DNA of 64,000 nucleotides from Oceanobacillus sp. FSL K6-2867 (GTDB lineage: Bacteria > Bacillota > Bacilli > Bacillales > Amphibacillaceae), in assembly GCF_037963145.1 (NCBI RefSeq), contig NZ_CP150144.1, forward strand, positions 2,108,001 through 2,172,000, given 5' to 3'. Below the pieces are notes generated by a model. It searched no databases. It worked only from the letters and a program-made list of their open reading frames with translations, and was not told the origin of the DNA. Position numbers and translations under genes: made by a program. Positions 9,077-18,688 of the stretch are shown piece by piece; the stretch's first letter is position 1; each line of letters starts with the position of its first letter.

Positions 9077-9790
9077 TTATGTTAATCTTCTAATGACAAC
9101 TCTTGAAATAAGATATAGCCCTGAAACAGCAAGTAAAAGGGCAGCCCATGTTATTAGACTTGAATCACTTGTAGGTGGGTTTTCAACGGTTTTACCTGCA
9201 CCTGTTTCGTTTGATTTTGTTGTACTTTCGCTTGTGTTACCGTTATCATTAGAATTTTCATTCGTAGCATTTGAATCAGTAGAACCTGTGCTTTGATCAG
9301 AATCATCTTCGTCAGATTCGCCTCCACTAATAAGTGTCGCGCTGTTTAGATCAAATGAATGGCGAATTGTGTAATTATGGTCGTAGTCAATGTCAGGAAC
9401 GATTACATGAATTTTTGCAGGGATAATTTCTGCCAGGTTGTCTACTGTAAATTCGACTACCCTTGTGTTATCCCCTGGTTCAGCGTTTCCTTCATTTGTA
9501 CTGACAACGCGAACATCAGAGAAGCCGCCTCCACTAGGTGCCTGATATTCTGTAATCCAAGTACTGTGATTAAGCGTCAGCTGTACAGTTGTTGTATCTC
9601 CGTCAATTGTGACAGTAGCTGGTTTATTCCAATAATCATTTGCGATGGAAGCAGAATCATTATCAGCATGCAGAATCGTATAATCGACGGTATAAGTTCC
9701 ATCCGCTAAGTCTGTTGCAGCACTAACGTCTATGGAATGGCTAAAAAATGCAAAACAAATAATAAGCAATACTGTTAAGACTCGTTTCAT
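9077..9790 (-). CDS. isdC: IsdC-like single-NEAT heme-binding wall protein
   Basis: First gene of the Isd operon, encoding a 237-residue wall protein. It has a signal peptide (1-24) and one NEAT domain (~28-150) with the first heme motif SIANDY in SASIANDYWNKPA and the second in DYDHNYTIRHSFD. A Ser/Asn/Thr/Asp-rich spacer follows, then NPPTS, a hydrophobic segment and a basic tail VVIRRLT. The NEAT core closely resembles what I remember of Bacillus IsdC (DGTY start, NHSTWITE, KIHVIVPDIDYDHNYT). In such systems IsdC is the buried wall relay that receives heme from outer NEAT proteins and gives it to IsdE. NPPTS is an unusual sorting motif but is close to the NPxTx motifs used by class B sortases. 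Confidence 0.92.
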   Translation of the reverse strand: MKRVLTVLLIICFAFFSHSIDVSAATDLADGTYTVDYTILHADNDSASIANDYWNKPATVTIDGDTTTVQLTLNHSTWITEYQAPSGGGFSDVRVVSTNEGNAEPGDNTRVVEFTVDNLAEIIPAKIHVIVPDIDYDHNYTIRHSFDLNSATLISGGESDEDDSDQSTGSTDSNATNENSNDNGNTSESTTKSNETGAGKTVENPPTSDSSLITWAALLLAVSGLYLISRVVIRRLT

Positions 9791-9825
9791 AAATACAAAT
9801 CCTCCTTGTTATGGTATATTAATAA

Positions 9826-9840
9826 TGATAATCATTCTCA
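9826..9840. promoter_or_regulatory. Fur box upstream of isdC
   Basis: TGATAATCATTCTCA matches the 7-1-7 Fur consensus TGATAATNATTATCA at all but one position. It lies about 36 bp before the isdC ATG, over the expected promoter, so the operon should be derepressed in iron starvation. Confidence 0.85.
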
Positions 9841-10008
9841 TTGGAAAAACTAAAAAAAATGCAGACACTGTACGTATCTCCTAAACTTGAATAGAATTCA
9901 ATATATTTAGACTTTTCGTTTGACAATGATTGCGAAAAGTTCCATCTTAAACCTTCTTCATTTTGGACGCCCCCCTACTTATGTAATGGAAAAATATTCT
10001 CATACAAC

Positions 10009-10040
10009 ATTATACTAATCTAGTTGATAATGATTGTCAA
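10009..10040 (-). promoter_or_regulatory. Leftward promoter with a second Fur box
   Basis: Read leftward, TTGACA (10035-10040) is followed 17 bases later by TAGTAT, or 20 bases later by TATAAT (10009-10014). A Fur box at 10025-10039 (TGATAATGATTGTCA, one mismatch) covers the -35 and spacer. Transcription from here would give isdC a ~210-base leader. A G-rich ribosome site with a 4-codon ORF (ATG AAG AAG GTT TAA) lies near 9950-9965. A weaker Fur-like match lies at 9921-9935. Confidence 0.65.
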
Positions 10041-10173
10041 TCTCAATTAGGGTAAATATTCCTATAGTTAGTTATTTTAATAAGGAAGACCAGGTTTACA
10101 GTTCGCAGATGTGTTTATCATTTGTTCCAATTCAAATTGATTGGATCTTTTTTACTAGACTATTTACATAGCA

Positions 10174-10225
10174 CTAAAAAAAATAACCCCGGAAGTTAGA
10201 TTTATTTACTCTAACCTTCGGGGGG
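10174..10225 (-). terminator. Terminator of the sulfate assimilation operon
   Basis: On the minus strand after cysC, a G/C-rich stem (arms about 10187-10200 and 10210-10225, with a small mismatch) is followed by a run of T residues (A-run 10174-10183 on the plus strand). Confidence 0.8.
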
Positions 10226-10268
10226 CGGTACCATATCAAAATTCCAGGAGTGTCTTTAATACTTGCAT

Positions 10269-10874
10269 TTATTTAGATAAGTACTTATTAATTTCCAGGT
10301 ATTTAATAATTGTCTGTATGGAATCTTCTAATGACTCTTTTTCAGTGTCTATGAGAATCTCTGGGTGAACAGGCTCTTCATAGGGGGCATCTATTCCTGT
10401 AAAATCCTTGATTTCTCCGGACCGTGCTTTTTTGTATAAACCTTTCGGGTCGCGTTGTTCACATGCATCCAGACTGCATTTTACGAAAACCTCAATGAAT
10501 TCATTTTCATCGAGGATTGCCCTTACCTTATCCCGATCTTCTCGGTATGGGGAAATAAAGGCAGTTAATGTTACAATTCCAGCATCGACCATCAGTTTTG
10601 AGACTTCTCCGATACGGCGAATATTCTCTGTACGATCTTCCGGGCTAAAGCCTAAGTTTTTATTCAAACCGTGGCGTACATTATCACCGTCTAAACGATA
10701 CGTATGAATCCCTAAATGATAGAGTGCTTTTTCCAATGCAACCGAAAGTGTGGACTTTCCCGACCCCGATAAACCAGTAAACCATATGACGACACTTTTA
10801 TGTTTCTTCTGGTTTGCTCTTTCTGCTTTCGTGACACTGGATTCATGCCAAACAATATTCTCAGGTATATGCAT
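10269..10874 (-). CDS. cysC: Adenylylsulfate kinase
   Basis: Phosphorylates APS to PAPS with ATP, the second step of sulfate activation. The protein has 201 residues from the ATG at 10874, which has AGGAGGG five bases upstream; the longer frame up to 10907 lacks a site. Visible motifs are P-loop GLSGSGKST (~35-43), [18 protein letters not shown] (the APS-kinase substrate signature), [20 protein letters not shown] and FTGIDAPYE. It is the last gene of the leftward cluster, just after the SLC13 permease whose coding end (10885) it almost touches. The presence of both this kinase and a reductase of the iron-sulfur type is discussed under cysH. Confidence 0.96.
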   Translation of the reverse strand: MHIPENIVWHESSVTKAERANQKKHKSVVIWFTGLSGSGKSTLSVALEKALYHLGIHTYRLDGDNVRHGLNKNLGFSPEDRTENIRRIGEVSKLMVDAGIVTLTAFISPYREDRDKVRAILDENEFIEVFVKCSLDACEQRDPKGLYKKARSGEIKDFTGIDAPYEEPVHPEILIDTEKESLEDSIQTIIKYLEINKYLSK

Positions 10875-10884
10875 AATTTCCCTC

Positions 10885-12663
10885 CTAATACCACCAGTAG
10901 TATACAATTGAAACAGCTATTGCCATGACAACTAAACTTAGTGGAGTTCCTATTTTTATAAAATCCGTAAACTTGTAACCACCTGGTCCATATACAATCA
11001 TATTTGTCTGGTAGCCGATTGGAGTAATGAAACTTGCTGAAGCAGCAATGGCGATAAGAACAGCAATTCCAAGCGGTTCGAGTTGTAGACTTGTCGCCAT
11101 TTCTATTCCAATAGGAATCATGAGAATAGCTGCTGCACTATTTGTAATTAATTCGGTGAAAATATTTGTTAAAACATAGATCAATAGTAGAACTGCAAAT
11201 AATCCTAGCGGCCTACCTACTGTTAGTAAGCCCTCCGCTATCCAACCAGCAAGGCCCGTTTTGGACATAGCAAGCCCAATGCCAAAAGAACTGGAAATTA
11301 GAAGCAGGACATCAAAATGAATATAACCCTTAGCTTCACTAGGGGTGATTACATTGGTTAATAATAATAGAATCACAGCTAGAGCCATGCCCTTGAACAT
11401 GCTCAACACGCCAAAGGTAACCAATAAAATAATACTAATAAATAAACCGATAGAGAACCAAGCCTTTATTGGATCACGCTTTAGTTCAACAGGGGTGTTC
11501 AAGGGAGTAAGGACATAGAAATCACTAGAATGATTATACTTTTCCACGAAGTTTTCCCTTGAAAGTAATAAAAGTACATCTCCTGGTTTAAGAATAATGT
11601 CACTAACTTTACTTTTAATACGTTCATTTTTACGATGGACGGCAATGATACCCGCATCATATTGCGAACTGAATTTTAATTGTTTGATTGACTTTGATTG
11701 CAAGCTAGATTGATGGGATACGACTGCTTCTACAATATTGGCATTGTCTTTTTTCAGTTCATTAAATTCTAAATCCATGCCTGTTCTTAATGTTAGGCCT
11801 TTTGTCATCTGGACATCTCGCAATGTAGATATTAATCCGGAAAAAATAAATCGGTCACCTGCTTGGATGATTGTTGTAGGACGAATGGTTGTTAGACGTT
11901 TATTTCCACGAATAATCTCAAGGCCTTTTAAATCTTTTAATCCAGCTTTCATAACACTCTGATTAATAAAAGGAAATGATGATTTAACGACCAGCTCTGC
12001 AATATATTCCCTGGTGTCTTCTTTCATCTGTTGCTGAAAGTCATTACGTTCAGGCAGTATTCTATATCCAATTGTAAAAATATAGATTAGTCCTGCGATT
12101 GTAATCGGAACACCGATGATAGCAAACTGAAATAAAGAAAATCCTGGATAGCCGTAATCAATCAACATACCGTGCACTACCAGGTTTGTCGAAGTCCCGA
12201 TTAAAGTAATCGTTCCACCAAGAATCGTGGCATAGGATAAAGGAATCAAAAATTTTGACGGTGCAATTCCATGACCTTCACACCACTTCTTTACTATTGG
12301 TGTGAAGGTGGCAACGATTGGTGTATTGTTTATAAACCCAGAAAAGGCAGAAATCGGTACAAAAAAACGCATCATGAAGCCAGCTCGTGTCCTGCTTCCA
12401 GAAAGCCACGTATCAATTGTTTTTTCAATCAAACCGCTCTTTTGCAAAGCTCCAGCTATTATAAAGAGCAGGGCTACAGTTAGCATGCCTTCATTAGAAA
12501 ATCCACTCAGTGCTTCCTTTGGGTGTAGGATATCCGTAATTAAAAAAATAGTAAGCACCATAAATACAATAATGGAAGGACTGCCAAGTTCAAACAATAA
12601 TACGGTCAACATGATGATAACCATGATTAGTACAAAAAGCATTTCAACGGTCAATGCAAACAC
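10885..12663 (-). CDS. SLC13-family permease with RCK-C domains, probable sulfate transporter
   Basis: Membrane transporter of 592 residues of the DASS/SLC13 fold. Two hydrophobic halves (~1-185 and ~390-592) flank a soluble region with two TrkA-C (RCK_C)-like modules (~215-385; GDRFIFSG and [12 protein letters not shown] are the module ends). Family marks are [18 protein letters not shown], the STNLVVHG helix-hairpin motif, and [13 protein letters not shown] plus [16 protein letters not shown] in the second half. This layout (SLC13 split by TrkA-C domains) is known in sulfate transporters of algae and cyanobacteria and in many bacteria. Its place between sat and cysC makes sulfate, or a related oxyanion, the probable substrate. 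Confidence 0.85.
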   Translation of the reverse strand: MFALTVEMLFVLIMVIIMLTVLLFELGSPSIIVFMVLTIFLITDILHPKEALSGFSNEGMLTVALLFIIAGALQKSGLIEKTIDTWLSGSRTRAGFMMRFFVPISAFSGFINNTPIVATFTPIVKKWCEGHGIAPSKFLIPLSYATILGGTITLIGTSTNLVVHGMLIDYGYPGFSLFQFAIIGVPITIAGLIYIFTIGYRILPERNDFQQQMKEDTREYIAELVVKSSFPFINQSVMKAGLKDLKGLEIIRGNKRLTTIRPTTIIQAGDRFIFSGLISTLRDVQMTKGLTLRTGMDLEFNELKKDNANIVEAVVSHQSSLQSKSIKQLKFSSQYDAGIIAVHRKNERIKSKVSDIILKPGDVLLLLSRENFVEKYNHSSDFYVLTPLNTPVELKRDPIKAWFSIGLFISIILLVTFGVLSMFKGMALAVILLLLTNVITPSEAKGYIHFDVLLLISSSFGIGLAMSKTGLAGWIAEGLLTVGRPLGLFAVLLLIYVLTNIFTELITNSAAAILMIPIGIEMATSLQLEPLGIAVLIAIAASASFITPIGYQTNMIVYGPGGYKFTDFIKIGTPLSLVVMAIAVSIVYYWWY

Positions 12664-12666
12664 CCT

Positions 12667-13854
12667 TTAATTCGAATTGTTCTGTTTCATCCCTTTAATA
12701 AGAACCGCTGCGACTTCAGGACGTGAAAATTGCTTCGGGAGTGCTTCCCCATTTCGAAGCTTCTCGCGTACTTTCGTTCCACTAAGATGGACATGGGATT
12801 CCTTCCCATGTGGACATGTTTTTTCTGTCCCCATGTTTTCGCATTTGGTGCAATAAAAAGCATGCTCAAATTTAAAAATTTGAATCCCCAGCTCTTCTTC
12901 ATATAAGGAAATCAATTCTTGTGCTTCATAGGTGCCATAATAATCTCCGACACCTGCATGGTCACGACCAACAATAAAATGTGTGCAGCCGTAGTTTTTT
13001 CGGACAATTGCATGTAAAATCGCCTCTTTTGGTCCCGCATAACGCATTGCTGCTGGATAGATAACAAGTCTTGTTCGATTTTCCGGATAGTAGTTTTTTA
13101 AAATAACCTGATAGCTTTCCATTCTGATTGCTGCTGAAATATCATCCGATTTTGTTTCGCCAACTAATGGATTTAATAATAATCCGTCCACAGACTCCAG
13201 TGCGCACTTTTGAATATATTCATGGGCACGATGCACTGGATTGCGTGTTTGGAAACCAACAACTGTTTTCCAACCTAAACGAGCAAATAATTCTCTTGTT
13301 TCCTTCGGATCTAAATAAAAATCTTTAAAGTCAGCATGGTCCGGCCGTTTCAATAAATAAATTGGACCTGCTAAATAAACATCTCCTTTTTCGTAAATCT
13401 TTTTCACGCCTGGATGTGTTTTATCTGTCGTTCCATATACAAGTTTAGCTTCCTTTTCTTTGTTATACGTATACGTTTCTTGTAATTCAAGAACGCCATA
13501 GAAAACATCATCGTCACCGATAAGTGCAATAGTTGAACCAATTTCAAATGACTTGGCTTGTTCATTAGAAACCGGCAAAGTGATAGGGATGCTCCAGATC
13601 GTTCCATCCTTTAAGCGCATATCTTCAATAACGCTTGTATAATCTGCCTCTCCCATAAATCCGATTAACGGGCTGAATCCGCCAATTGCAATAAGCTCCA
13701 GGTCTGATAAACTCCAGGCATCCAGTCTAAGTGAATTTAACGTATTGAGTTGATTTACATATGCTTCTCTTTGGGCACCAACTAATTCTCTTTGAATGAG
13801 CTCACCGCCGTGTGGTAAAATCGTTTCAATTTTCTTCCGCTTTGTTACTGGCAT
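12667..13854 (-). CDS. sat: Sulfate adenylyltransferase (ATP sulfurylase)
   Basis: Makes APS and pyrophosphate from sulfate and ATP, the entry step of assimilation. I start at 13854 (MPVTKRKK), where AAGGAGGT lies 7 bases before the ATG; the frame stays open a further 84 bp without a good site and would run into hemD. The product has 395 residues, close to the Bacillus enzyme. The nucleotide-binding motifs are present: [12 protein letters not shown] (~185-196) and [29 protein letters not shown] zinc-type loop, as in the bacterial monomeric enzymes, lies near the C-terminus. Only 3 bp separate its stop from the downstream permease ATG, so the two are coupled. Confidence 0.96.
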   Translation of the reverse strand: MPVTKRKKIETILPHGGELIQRELVGAQREAYVNQLNTLNSLRLDAWSLSDLELIAIGGFSPLIGFMGEADYTSVIEDMRLKDGTIWSIPITLPVSNEQAKSFEIGSTIALIGDDDVFYGVLELQETYTYNKEKEAKLVYGTTDKTHPGVKKIYEKGDVYLAGPIYLLKRPDHADFKDFYLDPKETRELFARLGWKTVVGFQTRNPVHRAHEYIQKCALESVDGLLLNPLVGETKSDDISAAIRMESYQVILKNYYPENRTRLVIYPAAMRYAGPKEAILHAIVRKNYGCTHFIVGRDHAGVGDYYGTYEAQELISLYEEELGIQIFKFEHAFYCTKCENMGTEKTCPHGKESHVHLSGTKVREKLRNGEALPKQFSRPEVAAVLIKGMKQNNSN

Positions 13855-13900
13855 TTTTAAAACCTCCTTAGAATATCGATCTTTAACTAAATCGGACTTT

Positions 13901-14704
13901 CTATTTAAGGCTTGCTTTATAGTAATCTCGAAGTTCAATTACCATTGCTCCCATTTTTTGATTCGCTGGATAAAATACATCGGATATTCCATGCTGCTCC
14001 AGTTCAGCTGCAGTTACTTTTCCTACTGCAGCTGCTATCACGTTATTATTGAAAGCATCCACCATTTCTTTTGTTTTGTTACCGTAAAAGAGATTTTGAA
14101 CCTGTGTTTTACTCGTAAAGATGACTGCATCGAGTGTTTGCTCCACAATATGCTGCCTCAGTCTTCGCAGAATTCCCGGATCAGGCTTTTTATATTGATA
14201 GGGTTTTGATAAATACACGGTATAGCCTAAGTTCTCTAGTTTTTCCTTTAGAAAGTCATCATCTTGGTTATATGCTTGTAAAAACACATGGGGATGATCG
14301 TTGAATTTTTCAGAAGCCAATGTATCCAATAAATTTTCCATCATGCCATCTCCAGCAATATAGGATGGGGTTAAAGCATGCTTTTTCAGCCAATTTAGTG
14401 TCTTGCTGCCACGCACTGCCAATGGTGTGCGTTCTAACTTTCCAATAAATTCTGGCACACGGTCCATTTGGCGGGCGGCCTTTTCCAATGTTTCCGCTCC
14501 AATTCCAGTTGTTAAAAGGATTAATTGAAATGCTTCGGTGAATAGGTGGGATAGATCCTGCTCACATGTTGCTTTATTTAAGACTTGTTCTCCTTGGATT
14601 GAAAAAGTGGATGCCGTCCCACCATTTTTTTCAATAAGTGCAGCAATCATATCTGATCGACGGGCGGCTGCAATTCCAATTCTTTTGCCTTCGAACCCCT
14701 TCAA
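13901..14704 (-). CDS. hemD: Uroporphyrinogen-III synthase (HemD-like)
   Basis: Predicted to close hydroxymethylbilane into uroporphyrinogen III, the precursor of siroheme. The 267 residues show the two-lobed HemD pattern: [24 protein letters not shown] at the start, LLTTGIGAE (~88-96), FLQAYNQDD as the middle strand, [15 protein letters not shown] (~200) and [17 protein letters not shown] near the end. Sequence identity within this family is always low, so the call rests on pattern and place. It sits between the siroheme gene sirC (12 bp) and sat, in a cluster whose sulfite reductase needs siroheme. It could be a cluster-dedicated paralogue of a housekeeping hemD elsewhere. Confidence 0.85.
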   Translation of the reverse strand: MKGFEGKRIGIAAARRSDMIAALIEKNGGTASTFSIQGEQVLNKATCEQDLSHLFTEAFQLILLTTGIGAETLEKAARQMDRVPEFIGKLERTPLAVRGSKTLNWLKKHALTPSYIAGDGMMENLLDTLASEKFNDHPHVFLQAYNQDDDFLKEKLENLGYTVYLSKPYQYKKPDPGILRRLRQHIVEQTLDAVIFTSKTQVQNLFYGNKTKEMVDAFNNNVIAAAVGKVTAAELEQHGISDVFYPANQKMGAMVIELRDYYKASLK

Positions 14705-14716
14705 TGTACATCCTCC

Positions 14717-15331
14717 TTATGAAAAAAAGCTGTTCAGCCATGCAATTGTTTGCCGTTGCTTACTTGGGTCTAGAAATACTTCAGAAAGCAGTTCTTTTAA
14801 CAATTGCTTTTGTTCCATTTTATTTAGTACCGACCGTTTAATTAATTGGCGGCTTTCAAATAAAAATTCAACGTACGTTTCATAATTCTCGTTATAGATG
14901 GTTTGCAGCTGTTCTTTAATCTTGCGAGTAAGCTGTGGACTGGCGCCATTGGTTGATATACTGATGGCCAGTTTTCCCCGTCTGAAAGCAGAGGGGAATT
15001 CTACATTACCTTTTACAGCATCTGCTGCAGCATTGACGAGTGCATTTGGAGGGGCTGCCAGAATAATGGACTGGTTCACAATTGGATTATTGGTAGCGAC
15101 GATGATAAGAAATGCTCCATCAAGATCATTTGGTTCAACGTGCTTTTGAATCCACTTTATCCGTCCCTTTTCCCAGTGAACGCGAACTTCTTTCCCGATC
15201 TCTGGACTGATAACAGTAAGCTGCGCACCGCTCTCCAGAAGCGTTTGAATTCTTCGGCCAGCTACATAGCCGCCTCCAACAAGAACAATGTTTTTGCCGC
15301 TTAAATTAACCATGAGCGGTGTTAATGGCAT
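14717..15331 (-). CDS. sirC: Precorrin-2 dehydrogenase (siroheme synthesis)
   Basis: Oxidises precorrin-2 to sirohydrochlorin with NAD+. The 204 residues begin with a Rossmann fold (LVGGGYVAGRRIQTLLESGAQLTVISP, with the GGGxVA nucleotide loop at ~18-23), then FLIIVATNNPIVNQ and the Ser/Thr-rich LAISISTNGASPQLTRKIKEQL stretch typical of this family. A helical C-terminal dimerisation region follows. Length fits the stand-alone Bacillus enzyme (YlnF type) rather than the fused CysG. An AAGGTG site lies 7 bases before the ATG. It lies between sirB and hemD, and the product of CobA is its substrate. Confidence 0.92.
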   Translation of the reverse strand: MPLTPLMVNLSGKNIVLVGGGYVAGRRIQTLLESGAQLTVISPEIGKEVRVHWEKGRIKWIQKHVEPNDLDGAFLIIVATNNPIVNQSIILAAPPNALVNAAADAVKGNVEFPSAFRRGKLAISISTNGASPQLTRKIKEQLQTIYNENYETYVEFLFESRQLIKRSVLNKMEQKQLLKELLSEVFLDPSKQRQTIAWLNSFFS

Positions 15332-15349
15332 TTTTGTGCACCTTCTTAT

Positions 15350-16093
15350 TTAAATTTGATAATTGCTAATGACTGCTTCATATGCCCGTTCCTTTAGTGC
15401 ATCCACCATATATGGATGATCACCAAGCTGCCGGCATAGTAGAACGTCAGTGCTGTTCCCGGGTAGATTATTTATTTCCTTTTCTAAAAAACGCATGAGT
15501 ACACCGGTAAACCATAGGTATGGTACTACAATGATTTTTTGATAACCTTCCTTTAAGGAACTCTCAATTGCTTCATGAAAAGAAGGTTCACAGACTGCTA
15601 GATAACAAGCTTCAACTGGCATATCTACCTTTTCCTGTAATGCATTGCCGATTTCCTCTATATCCAGCATAGTTTGTGGGTTACGACTGCCGCGGCCAAC
15701 GAGAAGCACCTTTGCATGCGAATGATTTGATGTATACACCTCTTCGATTCGTTCTGTTAAAATAGCTGCAAAACGCTTCTGTACACCTAGTGGCTTTCCG
15801 TAGGTGAAGGTGATCGTTTTGTGTATAGCTCTCGCTCGGTTGATTTCTTCAGGTATGTCTGTATAATAATGGCCGGCACTTAGGAGCAATACAGGCACAA
15901 TTGATATCCTTGTAGCACCTTGTGTAACTAAGCTTTCTATTCCCTGAGATAAATTCGGTTCGGCCAGCTCTAGAAAACAAATTTCCTGGAGCTCGACATT
16001 AACCAATCTTTTTACTTTGGCAATGCAAGCAATCGCTTCGGAGATTGCTTCCCTGTTTCGGCTGCCATGGCTTACATATAGAATTGCTTGCAA
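15350..16093 (-). CDS. sirB: Sirohydrochlorin ferrochelatase
   Basis: Inserts iron into sirohydrochlorin to finish siroheme. I place the start at the TTG at 16093 (product begins QAILYVSHGSRNREA), because GGAGGG stands 7 bases upstream and family members start there. The longer frame from 16162 runs into cobA. The resulting 247 residues form two CbiX half-domains. The first has the metal-site motif YVSHGSRN and LLLSAGHYYTDIP; the second has LLVGRGSRNPQTM and VVPYLWFTGVLM. It overlaps nothing after this choice and follows cobA closely. Confidence 0.9.
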   Translation of the reverse strand: MQAILYVSHGSRNREAISEAIACIAKVKRLVNVELQEICFLELAEPNLSQGIESLVTQGATRISIVPVLLLSAGHYYTDIPEEINRARAIHKTITFTYGKPLGVQKRFAAILTERIEEVYTSNHSHAKVLLVGRGSRNPQTMLDIEEIGNALQEKVDMPVEACYLAVCEPSFHEAIESSLKEGYQKIIVVPYLWFTGVLMRFLEKEINNLPGNSTDVLLCRQLGDHPYMVDALKERAYEAVISNYQI

Positions 16094-16109
16094 TGCTGAT
16101 CCCTCCAGT

Positions 16110-16886
16110 TCATCCGATAATTGCTTGTGGGGTAAAGTGCTTTTCAATGGAAGCTTCCTCAAACCATCTTAACTGCTTTCTTAATGTGACAACCTCCCCA
16201 ATAATAATCATGGAAGGGTTTTGAAAGGTAAGCGCTTGTTCTGCAATGTTTGCAAGTGTACCGGTTATTGTCTGCTGCTGTTCTGTTGTCCCCCAGTGAA
16301 TCAAGGCAACTGGGGTAGAGGTTGCACGGCCATATCGAATCAGCTTTTCACAAATGTCTGGCAGGCTTTTAACCCCCATATAGATGCAAAGTGTATCAGA
16401 TCCTTGAGCTAGGTTCTTCCAATATTTTTCATTGGATGGACCATTTTTACTTACGCCGGATATAAAGGATACGGATGAGCTATAATCTCGGTGTGTTAGT
16501 GGAATGCCTGCATAAGCAGGTGCGGCAGATCCAGATGTGATTCCTGGGATAACCTCATAGTCGATGTCATTTTGTTTCAGGACTTCTGCCTCCTCGCCGC
16601 CTCTGCCAAAAATAAATGGGTCTCCACCCTTTAAGCGTGTAATAACCTTACCTTCGCCAGCATAATCCAGGAGTAATTCATGTATCGTTTCTTGTGAAAT
16701 AGAAGGATGATCAGGACTCTTTCCACAATAGACCAATTCCGCATAATCGGGAGCCTCATCGAGTAATGCTTCATTAACGAGACGATCATATAAAATAACA
16801 TCGGAGCTCTGAATCGCCTTCAATCCTTTTACGGTTATCAAATCCGGATCACCAGGTCCGGCGCCAACTAAATAAACTTTTCCCAC
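16110..16886 (-). CDS. cobA: Uroporphyrinogen-III C-methyltransferase
   Basis: Transfers two methyl groups from S-adenosylmethionine to uroporphyrinogen III, giving precorrin-2. The 258 residues carry the family signatures in order: VYLVGAGPGDPDLITVKG (SAM site, 4-21), LYDRLVN, YCGKSPDHPS, VITRLKGGDPFIFGRGGEE (~76-94), VIPGITSGSAAPAYAGIPLTHR, and the late MIIIGEVV strand. It is the first siroheme gene after cysI, with 34 bp between, so siroheme supply is tied to sulfite reductase synthesis. Its need for SAM fits the SAM-sensing riboswitch at the head of the region. Confidence 0.96.
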   Translation of the reverse strand: MGKVYLVGAGPGDPDLITVKGLKAIQSSDVILYDRLVNEALLDEAPDYAELVYCGKSPDHPSISQETIHELLLDYAGEGKVITRLKGGDPFIFGRGGEEAEVLKQNDIDYEVIPGITSGSAAPAYAGIPLTHRDYSSSVSFISGVSKNGPSNEKYWKNLAQGSDTLCIYMGVKSLPDICEKLIRYGRATSTPVALIHWGTTEQQQTITGTLANIAEQALTFQNPSMIIIGEVVTLRKQLRWFEEASIEKHFTPQAIIG

Positions 16887-16920
16887 AAGGTCACTTCCTT
16901 TCTTTAATTCAGGTTGCTAT

Positions 16921-18654
16921 CTACTTTTGAGCAGCTGACGTTGCATGGAAGTCAAGCCCGGAATGGACCTTCTCAACGTATCCTGCCCGAATGACAAAGT
17001 CACCAAAATGTTCTCCTTTATATCGTTCCTTCGCATATTGGAAAAGAATTGGACGAAGGGAATCTAAAATTTCTTTTTCTCCGATATTTTCCTTGTAAAG
17101 CTTATTTAAGCGGCTGCCATTGAAGGCACCACCAAGGTACATATTATATTTCCCAGGTGCTTTCCCAATGAAAGCAATCTCTGCAAGACCTGGTCGGGAG
17201 CAGCCATTCGGACAGCCTGACATACGAATAACGATTTCTTCTTCATGGAGTCCAGCTTCATCCAGAATTCCTTCCATTTTATCCAGCAAAACTGGGAGAT
17301 ATCGCTCTGATTCAGCCATCGCAAGGCCACAAGTCGGTAAAGCAACACAGGCGATCGAGTTTCTTCGCAGCCCTGATAAATGCCTTCCTTCAGTAAGGTG
17401 ATATGTTTCAACCAAATCGGTAATTTCCTGTTTCTTCTCGTCTGTAACATCCGCGATGATAAGATTTTGATTGGCTGTAATTCGAAAATCGCCTGTATGG
17501 ACTTTGGCAATTTCCCGTAACCCAGTCATCAGCTCATATCCTTCAATATCTTTCACTCGTCCATTTTGAATAAACAATGTCAGATGCCAACTGTCTTTGC
17601 CTTTCACCCAGCCATAGGTATCGCCATTTGATTCAAAATGATAGGGACGTGGCGCCTCCAGGTTCCATGTCAACCTTGAGTTCAATTCATCCTTAAACCA
17701 GTCAATCCCTCTCGCATCAATCGTATATTTGAAACGAGCATTTTTTCGATTGGAGCGGTTGCCGTAATCACGCTGAATCATCACGACATGCTCTGCCACC
17801 TCTGTGATCTTCTCTGGCGCACAGAATCCAATTACACGAGCGATTTGTGGGTAAGTTTTGGTGTCACCATGTGTCATTCCCATCCCACCACCAACAGCTA
17901 TGTTAAACCCTTGCAGTTTTTCATTTTCGATAATGGCAATGAAGCCTAAATCCTGTGAATAGATATCGACATCGTTAGAAGGCGGTATAGCGACACCAAT
18001 TTTGAATTTTCTTGGCAAATAGGTCGGCCCATAAATTGGCTCTGTTTCCTTTATTCCGCGGCTATCGACTATTTTTTCATCATCCAGCCAAATCTCATGA
18101 TATGCATTTGTCTTTGGTAATAAATGATCACTGATCTTCTTGGACCATGCATAGACCTCTGAATGGTAATCCGATTGCGCCGGATTTACATTACACATCA
18201 CATTTCTGTTTATATCCCCACAAGCTGCAATGGTTGTCATAAGGGCTTGATTCATTTCCTGCATTGTTTTTTTCAAATTTCTTTTTAAAATTCCGTGCAA
18301 TTGATAGGTCTGTCTAGTCGTGAGCTTCATTGTCCCATTTGCATACTTTTGTGCAAGCTCATCCATGACGAGCCACTGCTCAGATGTTGTTACGCCACCA
18401 GGTGTACGTACGCGAATCATAAATTGGTATGCAGGCTCCAATTTTTTCCGCCTGCGCTCATCCCTTATATCTCGGTCATCCTGCTGATAGCTCCCATGAA
18501 ACTTTAGCAGTTTGTTATCATCATCAGAAATTGCTCCTGTAATTGGATCCTCCAGTCCTTCAGCAATCGTTCCTCTTAAAAAATTACTATTCTCCTTCAC
18601 CTGTTCCAATCGATCTAACGGACCGTTCTGTTCTGCTAGCTTATTTTTATCCAT
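16921..18654 (-). CDS. cysI: Sulfite reductase (NADPH) hemoprotein, beta subunit
   Basis: Reduces sulfite to sulfide with six electrons at a coupled siroheme and 4Fe-4S centre. It has 577 residues, the normal size. Binding motifs seen are [15 protein letters not shown] (~165-179), [13 protein letters not shown], the cluster cysteines in [12 protein letters not shown] and [16 protein letters not shown] (~475-490), and [15 protein letters not shown] after them. It follows cysJ by 34 bp; the two products form the alpha-beta enzyme. The genes for its siroheme cofactor come next in the same direction, consistent with one transcript. Confidence 0.97.
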   Translation of the reverse strand: MDKNKLAEQNGPLDRLEQVKENSNFLRGTIAEGLEDPITGAISDDDNKLLKFHGSYQQDDRDIRDERRRKKLEPAYQFMIRVRTPGGVTTSEQWLVMDELAQKYANGTMKLTTRQTYQLHGILKRNLKKTMQEMNQALMTTIAACGDINRNVMCNVNPAQSDYHSEVYAWSKKISDHLLPKTNAYHEIWLDDEKIVDSRGIKETEPIYGPTYLPRKFKIGVAIPPSNDVDIYSQDLGFIAIIENEKLQGFNIAVGGGMGMTHGDTKTYPQIARVIGFCAPEKITEVAEHVVMIQRDYGNRSNRKNARFKYTIDARGIDWFKDELNSRLTWNLEAPRPYHFESNGDTYGWVKGKDSWHLTLFIQNGRVKDIEGYELMTGLREIAKVHTGDFRITANQNLIIADVTDEKKQEITDLVETYHLTEGRHLSGLRRNSIACVALPTCGLAMAESERYLPVLLDKMEGILDEAGLHEEEIVIRMSGCPNGCSRPGLAEIAFIGKAPGKYNMYLGGAFNGSRLNKLYKENIGEKEILDSLRPILFQYAKERYKGEHFGDFVIRAGYVEKVHSGLDFHATSAAQK

Positions 18655-18688
18655 CCCCTAATTCTCCTCCTCTTAACCTTCATTGCTT

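Noticed and set aside
9921..9935. Third Fur box
   Set aside because: TGACAATGATTGCGA has three mismatches and no promoter of its own. Kept only as a weak match.
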